Source: JAJDXO01 sp965221855
GTDB lineage: Bacteria; Pseudomonadota; Alphaproteobacteria; Rhodospirillales; UBA2165
DNA length: 64,000 bases
NCBI GenBank assembly: GCA_965221855.1
Contig: CBDCSV010000001.1
Span: 248,001-312,000 of the forward strand
Direction of reading: 5' to 3'
Translations under genes and position numbers: made by a program
Shown here: positions 43,552-53,077 of the stretch, piece by piece
Numbering within the stretch: position 1 is the first letter of the stretch
Layout of the letters: every line of letters starts with the position of its first letter
Notes under the pieces: model-generated
Database searches by the model: none
The model's input: only the letters and a program-made list of their open reading frames with translations
Told to the model about the DNA's origin: nothing

Positions 43552-44730
43552 ATGGATTCTGCACCCTCATCAAACACGCCGCGGCGGGTGACGATCCTGG
43601 GTTCAACCGGCTCCATCGGCTGCAACACCCTCGACCTCATAGCGCGGGAACCGGACAAGTATGTGGTCGAAGCCATCACCGGCAACCGAAACACGGATCT
43701 GCTGGTGGAGCAGGCACTGAAGTTCAACCCGCAGATGGTGGCAGTGGCCTCCGAGGACAATTTCGCGTTGGTCAAGTCTGCCTTGTCGGGAACCGGCATC
43801 GAAGTCGGGGCCGGAGAGGAATCGATGGTCGAGGCGGCTTCGCGTCCCGCCGATTGGGTCATGGCCGGTATCGTCGGCGGTGCCGGTCTGGCACCAACCA
43901 TCGCCGCCGCCAAGCGCGGCGCAACGGTGGCACTCGCCAACAAGGAATGCCTGGTTTGCGCCGGTGATTTGCTTTTGTCCGAAGTCACCGACAGCGGTGC
44001 GACGCTTTTGCCGGTCGATTCCGAACACAACGCGATCTTTCAGGTGTTCAGTTTTGGCGAGCCTGAAAAAGTCGAGCGGATTATTCTGACCGCATCGGGA
44101 GGGCCCTTCCGGGAGACACCGCTTGCCGACATGCGGGACGTGACGCCCGAGCAGGCGGTGGCTCACCCCAATTGGGACATGGGGGCCAAGATTTCCGTGG
44201 ATTCAGCGACGATGATGAACAAGGGCCTCGAACTGATCGAAGCCCATTACCTGTTTCCCGTGGAGGAGAAGCAGATTGAAATTCTGGTTCACCCCCAATC
44301 GGTCATCCATTCCATGGTGGCCTATATCGATGGCTCGGTCCTGGCCCAGTTGGGGACGCCGGATATGCGTACGCCCATCTCCTACGCCTTGGGCTGGCCT
44401 CATCGAATTGCCGCGCCGTCACCACGCCTCCGGCTCGAAGAGATCGGCCGGCTCACGTTTGAAGCACCTGATTTTGAACGATTTCCGGCACTTCAACTGG
44501 CTCGCGACGCCTTGCGGGCCGGCGGCGACGTGCCTACTATATTGAACGCGGCAAACGAGGTTGCCGTAGAGTTGTTTCTAGCCGGATCTCTTGGGTTTCT
44601 CGATATCGCCCGACTTGTTGAGGCGACGATTACGGCGATTCCCTTGTCCCGGCCGGGCTCAATCGGAGATGTCCTGGACTCGGACTCAAGAGCAAGAACC
44701 AAGGCGAGAGAATTAGCGGCGGATTTTTAG
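43552..44730 (+). CDS. dxr: 1-deoxy-D-xylulose 5-phosphate reductoisomerase
   Basis: This 392-residue enzyme makes methylerythritol phosphate, the committed step of the non-mevalonate isoprenoid pathway. The NADPH-binding start is VTILGSTGSIGCNTLDLI. The metal and substrate region includes ANKECLVCAGDLL, LPVDSEHNAIFQ and the flexible ISVDSATMMNKGLELIEAHY. ATG 43552 is preferred to TTG 43543, which lies too close to the GGGG at 43537-43540. Confidence 0.97.
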   Translation: MDSAPSSNTPRRVTILGSTGSIGCNTLDLIAREPDKYVVEAITGNRNTDLLVEQALKFNPQMVAVASEDNFALVKSALSGTGIEVGAGEESMVEAASRPADWVMAGIVGGAGLAPTIAAAKRGATVALANKECLVCAGDLLLSEVTDSGATLLPVDSEHNAIFQVFSFGEPEKVERIILTASGGPFRETPLADMRDVTPEQAVAHPNWDMGAKISVDSATMMNKGLELIEAHYLFPVEEKQIEILVHPQSVIHSMVAYIDGSVLAQLGTPDMRTPISYALGWPHRIAAPSPRLRLEEIGRLTFEAPDFERFPALQLARDALRAGGDVPTILNAANEVAVELFLAGSLGFLDIARLVEATITAIPLSRPGSIGDVLDSDSRARTKARELAADF

Positions 44731-44760
44731 CGTCGCGAAAAATTAGAAACGAGAGAACCT

Positions 44761-45900
44761 ATGGAAAGCCTCACCATTATCATTCTGGCGTTCATCGTTG
44801 CGATTGTAATATTGGTGTTTGTCCACGAATGGGGCCACTATTGGGTTGCCCGGCGAAATGGCGTTCGAGTGGAAGTCTTCGCGGTTGGTTTTGGCCCCGA
44901 GATCAAGGGTTGGACCGACAAGAACGACACGAGGTGGAAGATTTGCGCGTTCCCGCTCGGGGGATATGTAAAGATGTTCGGCGAGGGCGACACCCACGTC
45001 GAGGAAGACGGTACCGAGCGGGAGATGACGCCGGAAGAAAAGGCGGTGTCTTTCCATAACAAGAGGCTGGGCCAGCGCGCAGCCATCGTCTTTGCCGGCC
45101 CGGCGGTCAACTACATCTTCGCGGCCATCGTATTCGCTATTTTCTTTGCAACAGCGGGGGTGCCGCAACCGTTCGAGGGACCGCCGCCGTCCGTCGTTGG
45201 CGGCGTCATTCCCGGCTCGGCGGCGGCGGAGGCCGGATTTCGGACCGATGACAAGATCATCGAAATTAACGGCAAGCGGGTCACCTTATTCTCGGAGATT
45301 TTCGACGCCGTGCGCGCAAGTCCCGCCAAGCCCATGGCAATTCGCGTCGAACGCGGCGGCCAAATTATCGATCTGACAGCTGTCCCCGAGGCGACAACTG
45401 AGAAGGATGACCGGGGAAATACCGTTGAGGTGGGACGGCTGGGTGTTGGCGCGGGTGGCCATCGCTATGAGCGTCAGGACCCGCTGACCAGCGCCTGGAT
45501 GGGCGTTCAGCAGACGGTTTTCATGACCGGTAGAATTTTGGAGTTCGTTGGCGGGCTGATTATCGGAGAGCAATCGGCGAAAGACCTGGGGGGGCCGCTG
45601 CGAATTGCCCAGATTTCCGGCCACGCGGCGCAAAACGGATGGCGGGACTTCGTATGGTTGTTGGCGGTGCTGTCGGTCAATCTAGGGCTGATTAATTTGT
45701 TTCCCATTCCCATGCTCGACGGCGGTCATTTGGCGTTCTACGCCGTGGAAGCGGTGCGGGGGCGGCCCCTCGGACCGCGTGCGCAGGAGTACGGGTTCCG
45801 GTTCGGGCTTGTCCTGGTGCTCTTTCTATTCCTGTTCGTTACCTGGAATGATCTTGTCCATTTGAAGTTTTTCGAGTTTATTACTGGCCTTTTTACTTAG
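44761..45900 (+). CDS. rseP: RseP-type site-2 membrane protease
   Basis: This 379-residue intramembrane zinc metalloprotease cleaves transmembrane anti-sigma factors and signal-peptide remnants. The first helix holds the HExxH motif in FVHEWGHYWVARRNG, and the third metal ligand region is NLFPIPMLDGGHLAFYAVE. One PDZ domain is recognisable (about residues 125-215: GGVIPGSAAAEAGFRTDDKI), as in shorter family members. It has about four transmembrane segments. bamA follows after 28 bp. Confidence 0.96.
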   Translation: MESLTIIILAFIVAIVILVFVHEWGHYWVARRNGVRVEVFAVGFGPEIKGWTDKNDTRWKICAFPLGGYVKMFGEGDTHVEEDGTEREMTPEEKAVSFHNKRLGQRAAIVFAGPAVNYIFAAIVFAIFFATAGVPQPFEGPPPSVVGGVIPGSAAAEAGFRTDDKIIEINGKRVTLFSEIFDAVRASPAKPMAIRVERGGQIIDLTAVPEATTEKDDRGNTVEVGRLGVGAGGHRYERQDPLTSAWMGVQQTVFMTGRILEFVGGLIIGEQSAKDLGGPLRIAQISGHAAQNGWRDFVWLLAVLSVNLGLINLFPIPMLDGGHLAFYAVEAVRGRPLGPRAQEYGFRFGLVLVLFLFLFVTWNDLVHLKFFEFITGLFT

Positions 45901-45928
45901 TGAATCGTCCGCAAAGGAACGTTTTTTC

Positions 45929-48193
45929 GTGATCGCTCGCGCCGTTTTATTTATCGCCCTGCTACTCGTCGGCATCGCGCCTGCGTCCGCCCAGCAGTCG
46001 GGTGGGACAATCCGCGAGATCATCATCGAGGGATCCCATCGCATCGAACAGAGCACGGTGCGGTCCTACCTATTGGTCCGTGAGGGTGATCCCTTCGATT
46101 CGGAGCGCATCGACCGTTCGCTAAAAAGCCTGTTTGCCACCGGTCTGTTTGCGGACATCAGCATTGACCGTCAAGCAGAAGCCCTGGTTATCCGGCTGGT
46201 GGAAAACCCCATCATCAATCGAATTGCGTTCGAGGGAAATCAACGGGTCGAGGATGAGGTGCTGGAGACCGAAGTACAGTTGCGGCCCCGCGTGGTTTTT
46301 ACGCGCACCAAGGTCCAGGAGGACCTCCAGCGGATTCTGGACGTCTACAGGGTGCGGGGGAGGTTTGCCGCATCCGTAGTGCCCAAGGTGGTCCGCCTCG
46401 AGCAAAACCGAGTTGATTTGATATTCGAGATTGACGAAGGCGAACTGACCAAGGTGGAGAATATTCGCTTTGTCGGTAATCGCGCGATGGACGATTCCGA
46501 TCTGCGGGAAGTGATCCGAACCAAGGAAGCGGTTTGGTATCGTTTCTTCTCCTCCGACGATACTTATGATCCCGATCGCCTGGCTTTCGACCGGGAGCTA
46601 TTGCGGCGACACTATCTTTCCGAGGGATACGCCGACTTCCGGGTTCGCTCGGCGGTGGCGGAACTGACGCCCGAAAGAGACTCCTTCTTTATCACCTTTA
46701 CCGTCGATGAGGGACAACGTTACAAATTCGGCACTTTCGACATCAGTTCCGAGTTGCGGGGCCTTGACGGAGACACGCTGCGGGGACTGGTCGAATTTGA
46801 GGAGGGTGACTGGTACGACAGCGGCCTCGTCGAGGAAGTCGTCGACAAATTGACCGATGAGGTTGGCAATTTGGGGTTCGCTTTTGTCGATATTCGGCCG
46901 CAAGTCGATCGCGACAGAGAAAACCGAACCATCAATGTGAATTTCCGCATCAATGAAGGGCCGCGAGTATTTGTGGAACGCATTGATATCACGGGAAATG
47001 TACGGACGGTCGACAAGGTCATCCGGCGCGAATTCAGATTGGTTGAGGGGGATGCATTCAACGCCGCCAAGCTTCGGCGCTCTCGGCAAAGAATTCGAAA
47101 CCTCGGCTATTTTAGTGACGTCGAGATCGAGCAGGTCCCCGGAAGCGCGCCCGACAAGGCCATAATATCGGCCAATGTCGAAGAGCGATCGACGGGTTCT
47201 CTGAGTGTAGGTGCCGGATATTCAACGGATGTGGGGCCGCTCGGCGAATTCTCCCTCCAGGAGCGAAATCTTCTCGGACGAGGACAAATACTAAGGCTTT
47301 CCCTATCCATCGCCGCCGAGCAAAGTCAGATCGACCTTGGGTTTACCGAACCCTACTTTTTGGATCGCGAGGTGCGGGCCGGCGTAGATCTCTTCCGACG
47401 TTCGCGCGATCTCCAGGCTTCGAGATCCTATGATTTCACCGAGACCGGGGGAGGGGTGCGGTTTGGTTTTCCTTTGAGTGAAAATCTGTCCCAGAGCCTT
47501 CGGTATCAGCTCCGTGCGTCCGAGATCGAGAATGTTCAAATTGGCGCTTCTAACCTGATCAGGACACAGGAAGGCACCCGCTACGTATCCGAGGTCTCGC
47601 AAGTTCTATTGTACGATCAGCGGGACAACCGATTTAATCCTACCGATGGCTATTTCGCTCGGCTCGGCTCGGACTTGGCCGGGCTCGGCGGTACCGTTTT
47701 CTATCTCCGAAATACCGCCTCGAGCGGCTACTTCGTGCCCGTGACCGACGAATGGATACTTTCAACCAGTGGCCGTGTTGGGTACATCGTGGGCCTTGGC
47801 GAAGATGTCGAGGTCGCGGATAGATACTTCCTTGGTGGATCCACTCTACGGGGATTTGAGGCTGCCGGTGTGGGGCCGCGAGACAAATCAACCGACGATG
47901 CCCTTGGCGGTGAGTGGGTTTATAATGGCACGGTCGAACTGGGTTTCCCGGTCGGACTCCCCAACGAATTCGGCATTCGGGCGCGTATGTTCACCGATTT
48001 TGGCAGCGCCGGCGGCGTATCGCCGTCAAACGCGAACGTGCTGGATCCGGGAAGCATGCGTCTGGCGGTGGGTGCCGGATTGGGCTGGTCTTCGCCAATT
48101 GGGCCGATCGCCGTTGATTTTGGCTTTCCAATCCTCAAGGAAGACGAGGATAGGGACGAAGTAATTCGAATAAATTTCGGAACGCGATTCTAA
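45929..48193 (+). CDS. bamA: Outer membrane protein assembly factor BamA
   Basis: This 754-residue Omp85 protein folds and inserts beta-barrel proteins. A signal peptide of about 21 residues ends IAPASA before QQSGG. Five POTRA domains follow (about residues 22-420; for example IREIIIEGSHRIEQSTVRSY, RFVGNRAMDDSDLREVI and ERIDITGNVRTVDKVIRREF). The C-terminal beta-barrel contains RYFLGGSTLRGFEAAGVGPR and ends in Phe (INFGTRF), as outer-membrane barrels do. The start is GTG 45929. It shares one base with ompH. Confidence 0.97.
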   Translation: MIARAVLFIALLLVGIAPASAQQSGGTIREIIIEGSHRIEQSTVRSYLLVREGDPFDSERIDRSLKSLFATGLFADISIDRQAEALVIRLVENPIINRIAFEGNQRVEDEVLETEVQLRPRVVFTRTKVQEDLQRILDVYRVRGRFAASVVPKVVRLEQNRVDLIFEIDEGELTKVENIRFVGNRAMDDSDLREVIRTKEAVWYRFFSSDDTYDPDRLAFDRELLRRHYLSEGYADFRVRSAVAELTPERDSFFITFTVDEGQRYKFGTFDISSELRGLDGDTLRGLVEFEEGDWYDSGLVEEVVDKLTDEVGNLGFAFVDIRPQVDRDRENRTINVNFRINEGPRVFVERIDITGNVRTVDKVIRREFRLVEGDAFNAAKLRRSRQRIRNLGYFSDVEIEQVPGSAPDKAIISANVEERSTGSLSVGAGYSTDVGPLGEFSLQERNLLGRGQILRLSLSIAAEQSQIDLGFTEPYFLDREVRAGVDLFRRSRDLQASRSYDFTETGGGVRFGFPLSENLSQSLRYQLRASEIENVQIGASNLIRTQEGTRYVSEVSQVLLYDQRDNRFNPTDGYFARLGSDLAGLGGTVFYLRNTASSGYFVPVTDEWILSTSGRVGYIVGLGEDVEVADRYFLGGSTLRGFEAAGVGPRDKSTDDALGGEWVYNGTVELGFPVGLPNEFGIRARMFTDFGSAGGVSPSNANVLDPGSMRLAVGAGLGWSSPIGPIAVDFGFPILKEDEDRDEVIRINFGTRF

Positions 48194-48783
48194 TGAAGCT
48201 ACTCAGAACTCTCTCTATCTTTGCCCTGCCGGTTGCGGCGTTTCTGGTATTGGGTGGAATAGACGCCGCCCTCGCTCAGGGGCAGCCTGAACCCGACGCC
48301 CGGCAGGGCCAACTCGGCATTCTCGATATCGAGGTCATCCGCCGACAGTCAAAGATGACCCAGGACATGGACCGCCAGATCGCTGAATTACGAACCAAAC
48401 TCGGAGACGAGGTGAAGGCGGAAGAGGCCGAGTTGCGAAAGGCCGCTGAAGAGCTCGAACGGCAGCGTGTCATCGTCGCACCCGAAGCCTACACAAAGAG
48501 CCGCGAGGAACTGCGCCAACGTACGGCGAAATTCCGGCGGGAGGCAAATGCCCGAAGCCAACGGTTGAACGCCATGCGGGGACAGGCGTTGAAGGCTTTC
48601 CAGGAAGAACTCAACAAGGCAGTCCGGACCTATGCCCGGGCAAACAGGTACTTTTTGATCCTCAGCCGGCGGGAACTGGTATTTTTTGAGCGGCCATTGG
48701 ACATTACGGCTGAGGTGATCAAGTTGCTGGATCAAAACGTTCCATCCTATCAGCTCACGGACCCCGCCGCCGGCCAGAAATAG
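48193..48783 (+). CDS. ompH: OmpH/Skp-family periplasmic chaperone
   Basis: This 196-residue protein has a signal peptide (about 29 residues, ending AALAQG) and a central charged coiled coil (about residues 65-140: LRTKLGDEVKAEEAEL and ELRQRTAKFRREAN), the layout of Skp-like chaperones that escort outer-membrane proteins to BamA. ILDIEVIRRQSKMTQDM matches the usual Skp start of the mature protein. It lies between bamA and lpxD, as in most Proteobacteria. Confidence 0.92.
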   Translation: MKLLRTLSIFALPVAAFLVLGGIDAALAQGQPEPDARQGQLGILDIEVIRRQSKMTQDMDRQIAELRTKLGDEVKAEEAELRKAAEELERQRVIVAPEAYTKSREELRQRTAKFRREANARSQRLNAMRGQALKAFQEELNKAVRTYARANRYFLILSRRELVFFERPLDITAEVIKLLDQNVPSYQLTDPAAGQK

Positions 48784-49809
48784 ATGGCCGATCCACGGTT
48801 CTTCAAATCCGCGGGGAGTTTTTCGTTAACCGAACTTGCCGGCGTCTCGGGGTGTGAGGCTCGCGGTGACGATTCAGGGTCGGCAAAATTCAACGATGTA
48901 GGCCCATTGTCGTCCGCGGGGCCGGAAACGGTGAGTTTTATCGACAACCGGCGCTATGTCGGGGAGTTTGAACGGAGCGGCGCGGGTGCGATTGTTCTGG
49001 CCCCCGATCTCGTGGGCCGCGCCCCGGCCGGAGCGGCCCTTTTGATTTCGGATGATCCTTATCGTGCCTTTGCCCTGATCGCCCAGGCGTTTTACCCGCT
49101 CGAGCACGGACCTCCGGAAATCTCCAAACACGCTCATATCGACCCCACGGCTAAATTGGGGGCAGGTGTCAGGGTCGATCCCGGTGCGGTTGTCGGACCA
49201 GGGGCGGAAATCGGAGACGGGACCTCGGTGGGCGCGAATACGGTTATTGGCCCGGGCGTCGTCGTCGGGAAAAATTGTGCTGTCGGGTCCAATGTCACCC
49301 TTGCCTACTGTCTAATTGGAGACGCGGTGCTCATCCACCCCGGGGTCAGGGTCGGTCAAGACGGGTTTGGCATTGCGCCCGGCGCCGACGGACACGAGAA
49401 GGTTCCGCAACTCGGCCGGGTACTCATCGGTGATGACGTGGAGATTGGCGCAAATTCGGCCATCGATCGAGGTGCCGGACCGGATACGGTGATTGGGGCG
49501 GGGACGAAGATTGATAATCTCGTACATATCGCGCATAACGTCGAAATTGGCGGGAAATGCCTGATTGCAGGACAAGTCGGTATGTCGGGTTCCGCTCGAT
49601 TGGAAGACTTCGTCATGATCGGCGGGCAGGCTGGAATTAGCGGTCATTTGCACATTGGACCGGGGGCCCGAATCGCGGCACAGTCGGGCGTGACCAAGGA
49701 TGTGCCGGCTGGTCAAACGGTCGTTGGATTTCCCGCCGAGGAAGCCAAAGGCTTTTGGCGGAAGTTGGCGCGGCTGAACCGATTGCTCAAGGGAGACGAG
49801 GGCCACTAA
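48784..49809 (+). CDS. lpxD: UDP-3-O-acylglucosamine N-acyltransferase
   Basis: This 341-residue enzyme carries out the third step of lipid A synthesis, adding the N-linked hydroxyacyl chain from acyl carrier protein. It has a uridine-binding N-domain (about 1-100, FIDNRRYVGEFERSGAGAIV) and a left-handed beta helix of hexapeptide repeats (about 110-300, for example GAGVRVDPGAVVGPGAEIG). The catalytic His is expected in NLVHIAHNVEIGGKCLIAGQ. It starts right after the ompH stop. Confidence 0.96.
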   Translation: MADPRFFKSAGSFSLTELAGVSGCEARGDDSGSAKFNDVGPLSSAGPETVSFIDNRRYVGEFERSGAGAIVLAPDLVGRAPAGAALLISDDPYRAFALIAQAFYPLEHGPPEISKHAHIDPTAKLGAGVRVDPGAVVGPGAEIGDGTSVGANTVIGPGVVVGKNCAVGSNVTLAYCLIGDAVLIHPGVRVGQDGFGIAPGADGHEKVPQLGRVLIGDDVEIGANSAIDRGAGPDTVIGAGTKIDNLVHIAHNVEIGGKCLIAGQVGMSGSARLEDFVMIGGQAGISGHLHIGPGARIAAQSGVTKDVPAGQTVVGFPAEEAKGFWRKLARLNRLLKGDEGH

Positions 49810-49812
49810 CGA

Positions 49813-50280
49813 ATGGATTCAGAAAGCAAGCAGGTCACCGACACGGTTCTGAATGTCGAGGACATCATGCGGATGCTTCCTCACAGGTATCCCATGCTGT
49901 TGGTTGACAGGATTGTGGATTTGGTCCCGGAGACCAGTGCGACCGGCATAAAAAATGTGACCGCGAACGAACCCTATTTTCCCGGCCATTTCCCGGAGCG
50001 GCCGGTCATGCCCGGTGTCATGATCATTGAGTGCATGGCGCAAACGGCTGCGGCGCTCATTGTTTGGGGTATCGGGGAGGAATTAGAGGGCAAATTGGTT
50101 TACTTCATGTCCATCGATTCCGCGCGATTCCGCAAGCCGGTCGTGCCGGGCGACCGATTGGAGGTCCACGTCGAGGCCAAACAACACCGGGGGCCGGTCT
50201 GGAAATTCGCCGGAGAAGGAAAAATCGATGGCCAAGTGGTCGCCGAAGCGACCTTCACCGCGATGATCGTGGACAATTAA
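49813..50280 (+). CDS. fabZ: 3-hydroxyacyl-[acyl-carrier-protein] dehydratase FabZ
   Basis: This 155-residue hot-dog-fold enzyme dehydrates 3-hydroxyacyl-ACP in fatty acid synthesis. It competes with the Lpx enzymes for the same hydroxyacyl-ACP pool, which may explain its place in this cluster. Motifs are LPHRYPMLLVDRIVDLVP and the catalytic His and Glu in YFPGHFPERPVMPGVMIIE. Its stop abuts the lpxA ATG exactly. Confidence 0.97.
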   Translation: MDSESKQVTDTVLNVEDIMRMLPHRYPMLLVDRIVDLVPETSATGIKNVTANEPYFPGHFPERPVMPGVMIIECMAQTAAALIVWGIGEELEGKLVYFMSIDSARFRKPVVPGDRLEVHVEAKQHRGPVWKFAGEGKIDGQVVAEATFTAMIVDN

Positions 50281-51081
50281 ATGCCCGGGGTTCACCCAAC
50301 AGCGCTCATAGAGGACGGTGCCCAAATCGGGACGGACGTTGAAATTGGCCCGTACTCGTGTGTCGGGCAGGACGTGGTGCTTGGTGATGGCGTACGATTG
50401 GGATCTCATGTGGTGGTTACCGGTCGGACGCGTCTCGGGGACGGTACACGGGTCTTTCCTTTTGCATCGATCGGCCACCAGCCGCAGGACCTGAAATTCA
50501 AAGGCGAAAAATCGTCCCTGGAAATCGGCAAGAACAACGTCATCCGCGAGCACGTCACCATGAACCCCGGAACCGAGGGCGGCGGGATGGTGACCCGTAT
50601 CGGAGACGGTTGCCTGTTTATGGTGGCGGCGCACGTGGCGCATGACTGCCAGATCGGTGACAACGTCATTCTGGTCAATAATGCGACCCTCGCCGGCCAT
50701 GTGGAAATTGGCGACTGGGCCATCGTCGGAGGACTTTCGGCCGTGCATCAATTCGTCCGTATCGGCCGGCACGCCATGATCGGGGGCATGAGCGGGGTCG
50801 AGCACGATGTTATTCCATACGGCTCGGTCGTCGGAAACCGCGCCCATCTCTCCGGCCTGAACCTCGTCGGGCTCAAGCGGCGGGATTTTTCCAGAGAGGT
50901 CATTCACGATCTCCGCCGGGCCTACCGGCTGATCTTCGCCCAGGAGGGCACCCAGTCGGAGCGGGTGACCGATGTGGCGGAACTCTTCAGTCATGTCGAG
51001 CCGGTGATGGAGATCGTCAACTTTATAGGCGTCGATTCGGCCCGGGCGATCTGTCAGCCCCTGCTCGAGGATGCAGCCTAA
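50281..51081 (+). CDS. lpxA: UDP-N-acetylglucosamine O-acyltransferase
   Basis: This 266-residue enzyme catalyses the first step of lipid A synthesis. The left-handed beta helix spans about residues 1-190, with the catalytic His in LFMVAAHVAHDCQIGDNVIL, followed by GGLSAVHQFVRIGRHAMIGG. The C-terminal helical domain begins near NLVGLKRRDFSREVI. Length is typical (about 262). It overlaps lpxI by 11 bp. Confidence 0.97.
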   Translation: MPGVHPTALIEDGAQIGTDVEIGPYSCVGQDVVLGDGVRLGSHVVVTGRTRLGDGTRVFPFASIGHQPQDLKFKGEKSSLEIGKNNVIREHVTMNPGTEGGGMVTRIGDGCLFMVAAHVAHDCQIGDNVILVNNATLAGHVEIGDWAIVGGLSAVHQFVRIGRHAMIGGMSGVEHDVIPYGSVVGNRAHLSGLNLVGLKRRDFSREVIHDLRRAYRLIFAQEGTQSERVTDVAELFSHVEPVMEIVNFIGVDSARAICQPLLEDAA

Positions 51082-51895
51082 ACTCGGCATCATTGCGGGA
51101 GGGGGAGACCTTCCCAAGCTGGTCATCGAAGCGTGCCGCGAAAGCGGACGCGCCTTCTACGTCGTCGCCCTTGAAGATCACTTCGATTTCTCTCTCGGCG
51201 ATGACGTACCGCACGGAATTCACCGGATGAACCGGGCGGGTGATATCCTCGATGCCTTGTCGGAGCAGAATGTCGACGAAGTCGTGATGGCGGGCCGGGT
51301 ACGGCGGCCGGCACTCAAGGATGTCATGACGGATCGACGCTCGGCGGCGCTGCTGCTGAGGATCGGCGGTCTGGCCTTGGGCGATGATGGTTTGCTGCGC
51401 GGCGTGTCCCGGGTCTTCGAGGATTACGGTTTTCGCGTCATAGGTGCCGACCAAGTGGTGGCCGGTCTGTTGGCCCCGCGGGGCATATTGGGACGGCACG
51501 GGCCGGATTCCAAGGCCCTGGCCGATATAGAGATCGGCATCGCGGCCGCACGGCAATTGGGGGCACAGGATCTGGGGCAAGCGGTAATCGTCCGGGCAGG
51601 TGAAATCCTGGATACCGAGGATGAAACCGGGACTGCGGCGCTGGTCGCCCGATGTGCGCCCGTGGACGGCGCAAAGTCGGGGGTTCTCGTGAAGATGCTC
51701 AAACCCGGGCAGGACCGGCGAGTTGATTTGCCGACGATCGGGCCGGATACCATAACGGAAATTGACCAAGCCGGCCTCGAGGGTGTCGCCGTCGAAGCCG
51801 GGCGGTCGCTGATCCTCAATCGCCCTGAAGTCATTCGCGAGGCCGATCACCGCGGCGTCTTTGTCCTCGGCATTGCGCCCGAGGCGGACATCTAG
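51071..51895 (+). CDS. lpxI: UDP-2,3-diacylglucosamine pyrophosphatase LpxI
   Basis: This 274-residue protein cleaves UDP-2,3-diacylglucosamine to lipid X. It is the alphaproteobacterial LpxI (DUF1009) rather than the LpxH of gammaproteobacteria. Motifs include LGIIAGGGDLPKLVIEACRE, FRVIGADQVVAGLLAPRGIL and the C-terminal DLPTIGPDTITEIDQAGLEG, with AGRSLILN near the end. It lies between lpxA and lpxB, filling the fourth step of the pathway in order. Confidence 0.95.
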   Translation: MQPKLGIIAGGGDLPKLVIEACRESGRAFYVVALEDHFDFSLGDDVPHGIHRMNRAGDILDALSEQNVDEVVMAGRVRRPALKDVMTDRRSAALLLRIGGLALGDDGLLRGVSRVFEDYGFRVIGADQVVAGLLAPRGILGRHGPDSKALADIEIGIAAARQLGAQDLGQAVIVRAGEILDTEDETGTAALVARCAPVDGAKSGVLVKMLKPGQDRRVDLPTIGPDTITEIDQAGLEGVAVEAGRSLILNRPEVIREADHRGVFVLGIAPEADI

Positions 51896-51898
51896 GCG

Positions 51899-53053
51899 GT
51901 GGCGGAACGGCCCCTCATTTACATTGTCGCGGGTGAACCGTCGGGTGATGCCCTTGGGGCCCCGTTGATGGCCGAAATCAGCCGTCAAACGCAAGGGGCG
52001 GCGCGATTCATGGGGATTGGCGGAGAGCAAATGACAGTCCAGGGCTTGGACAGTCTGGTGCCGTTGTCGGAACTGTCGGTCATGGGATTGGCCGAGGTGG
52101 TTCCGCGCATCCCGCGAATTCTTTCACTGATCCATCGGACCGCCGCGGATATTCGAGCGCGGAAGCCGGACGTCGTTGTCACCGTCGATGCCCCGGATTT
52201 CTGCCTGCGGGTGGTAAAGAAACTGCGCGGCGCCGGCACTCCGATCGTGCACTTTGTCGCCCCGACCGTGTGGGCTTGGAAGCCCGGGCGGGCCAAAAAA
52301 ATCGCCCGTCTGGTCGATCATCTTCTGGTGCTGTTTCCGTTTGAGCCGCCGTATTTCGAGCGGGAGGGCCTTTCCTGCACGTTTGTCGGCCATCCGGTGG
52401 TGGAGGGCGGGGCAAATAACGGCAACGGGCCCGGGTTTCGGCAGGCGCACGGGATTGCCCCGGAAGCCCCGGTCATTTGCGCCTTGCCGGGCAGCCGAGG
52501 CACTGAAGTGGCTCGCCACATGCCCATATTCGGCCATGCCATCGAGCGGCTTGCGGGGCACACCCCCGGCCTTCGCGTCATTTTGCCCACGCTAGAGAGC
52601 GTAGGCGGCATGGTATCCGCGGGCGCACGCGGCTGGCCTCTCCAGCCGATCATCGTGGATGGCAGCGAGAAATATGACGCTTTTGCCGCGGCTCACCTTG
52701 CGATTGCGGCGTCCGGTTCGGTTGCCCTCGAGTTGGCTGCCGCCCGGTTGCCGACCGTTACGGCCTACAAGACCAACCCGATTACGGCGTGGCTGACGCG
52801 CCGGCTGGTTCGGGTCCGGTTTGCCAATCTGGTGAATCTCATGAATGACCGGGAAGTGGTGCCCGAATTCCTTTTCGAGGCCTGTACCCCGGGAAACTTG
52901 GCGTCCGCGGCGGAACGCCTGCTCACCGACCCGAATGCCGCCCGGGATCAGGTCGAGGGCATGCAAAACGCGATTTCACGATTGACCCCGGACGGGGACA
53001 CGCCGAGCCGGCGGGCGAGCCGGGCGGTGCTCGACGTCATTGCAGGATTGTAG
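51899..53053 (+). CDS. lpxB: Lipid-A-disaccharide synthase
   Basis: This 384-residue GT-B-fold glycosyltransferase joins UDP-diacylglucosamine and lipid X into the lipid A disaccharide. It starts YIVAGEPSGDALGAPLMAEI and has APTVWAWKPGRAKKIARLVD, FVGHPVVEG, CALPGSRGTEVARHMPIF and the acceptor-side AASGSVALELAAARLPTVTAYK. The start is GTG 51899. It ends the envelope operon; an IS630-type element begins 17 bp after the stop. Confidence 0.97.
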   Translation: MAERPLIYIVAGEPSGDALGAPLMAEISRQTQGAARFMGIGGEQMTVQGLDSLVPLSELSVMGLAEVVPRIPRILSLIHRTAADIRARKPDVVVTVDAPDFCLRVVKKLRGAGTPIVHFVAPTVWAWKPGRAKKIARLVDHLLVLFPFEPPYFEREGLSCTFVGHPVVEGGANNGNGPGFRQAHGIAPEAPVICALPGSRGTEVARHMPIFGHAIERLAGHTPGLRVILPTLESVGGMVSAGARGWPLQPIIVDGSEKYDAFAAAHLAIAASGSVALELAAARLPTVTAYKTNPITAWLTRRLVRVRFANLVNLMNDREVVPEFLFEACTPGNLASAAERLLTDPNAARDQVEGMQNAISRLTPDGDTPSRRASRAVLDVIAGL

Positions 53054-53077
53054 TCAGGAAACGCGCTCTAGAGCGTT

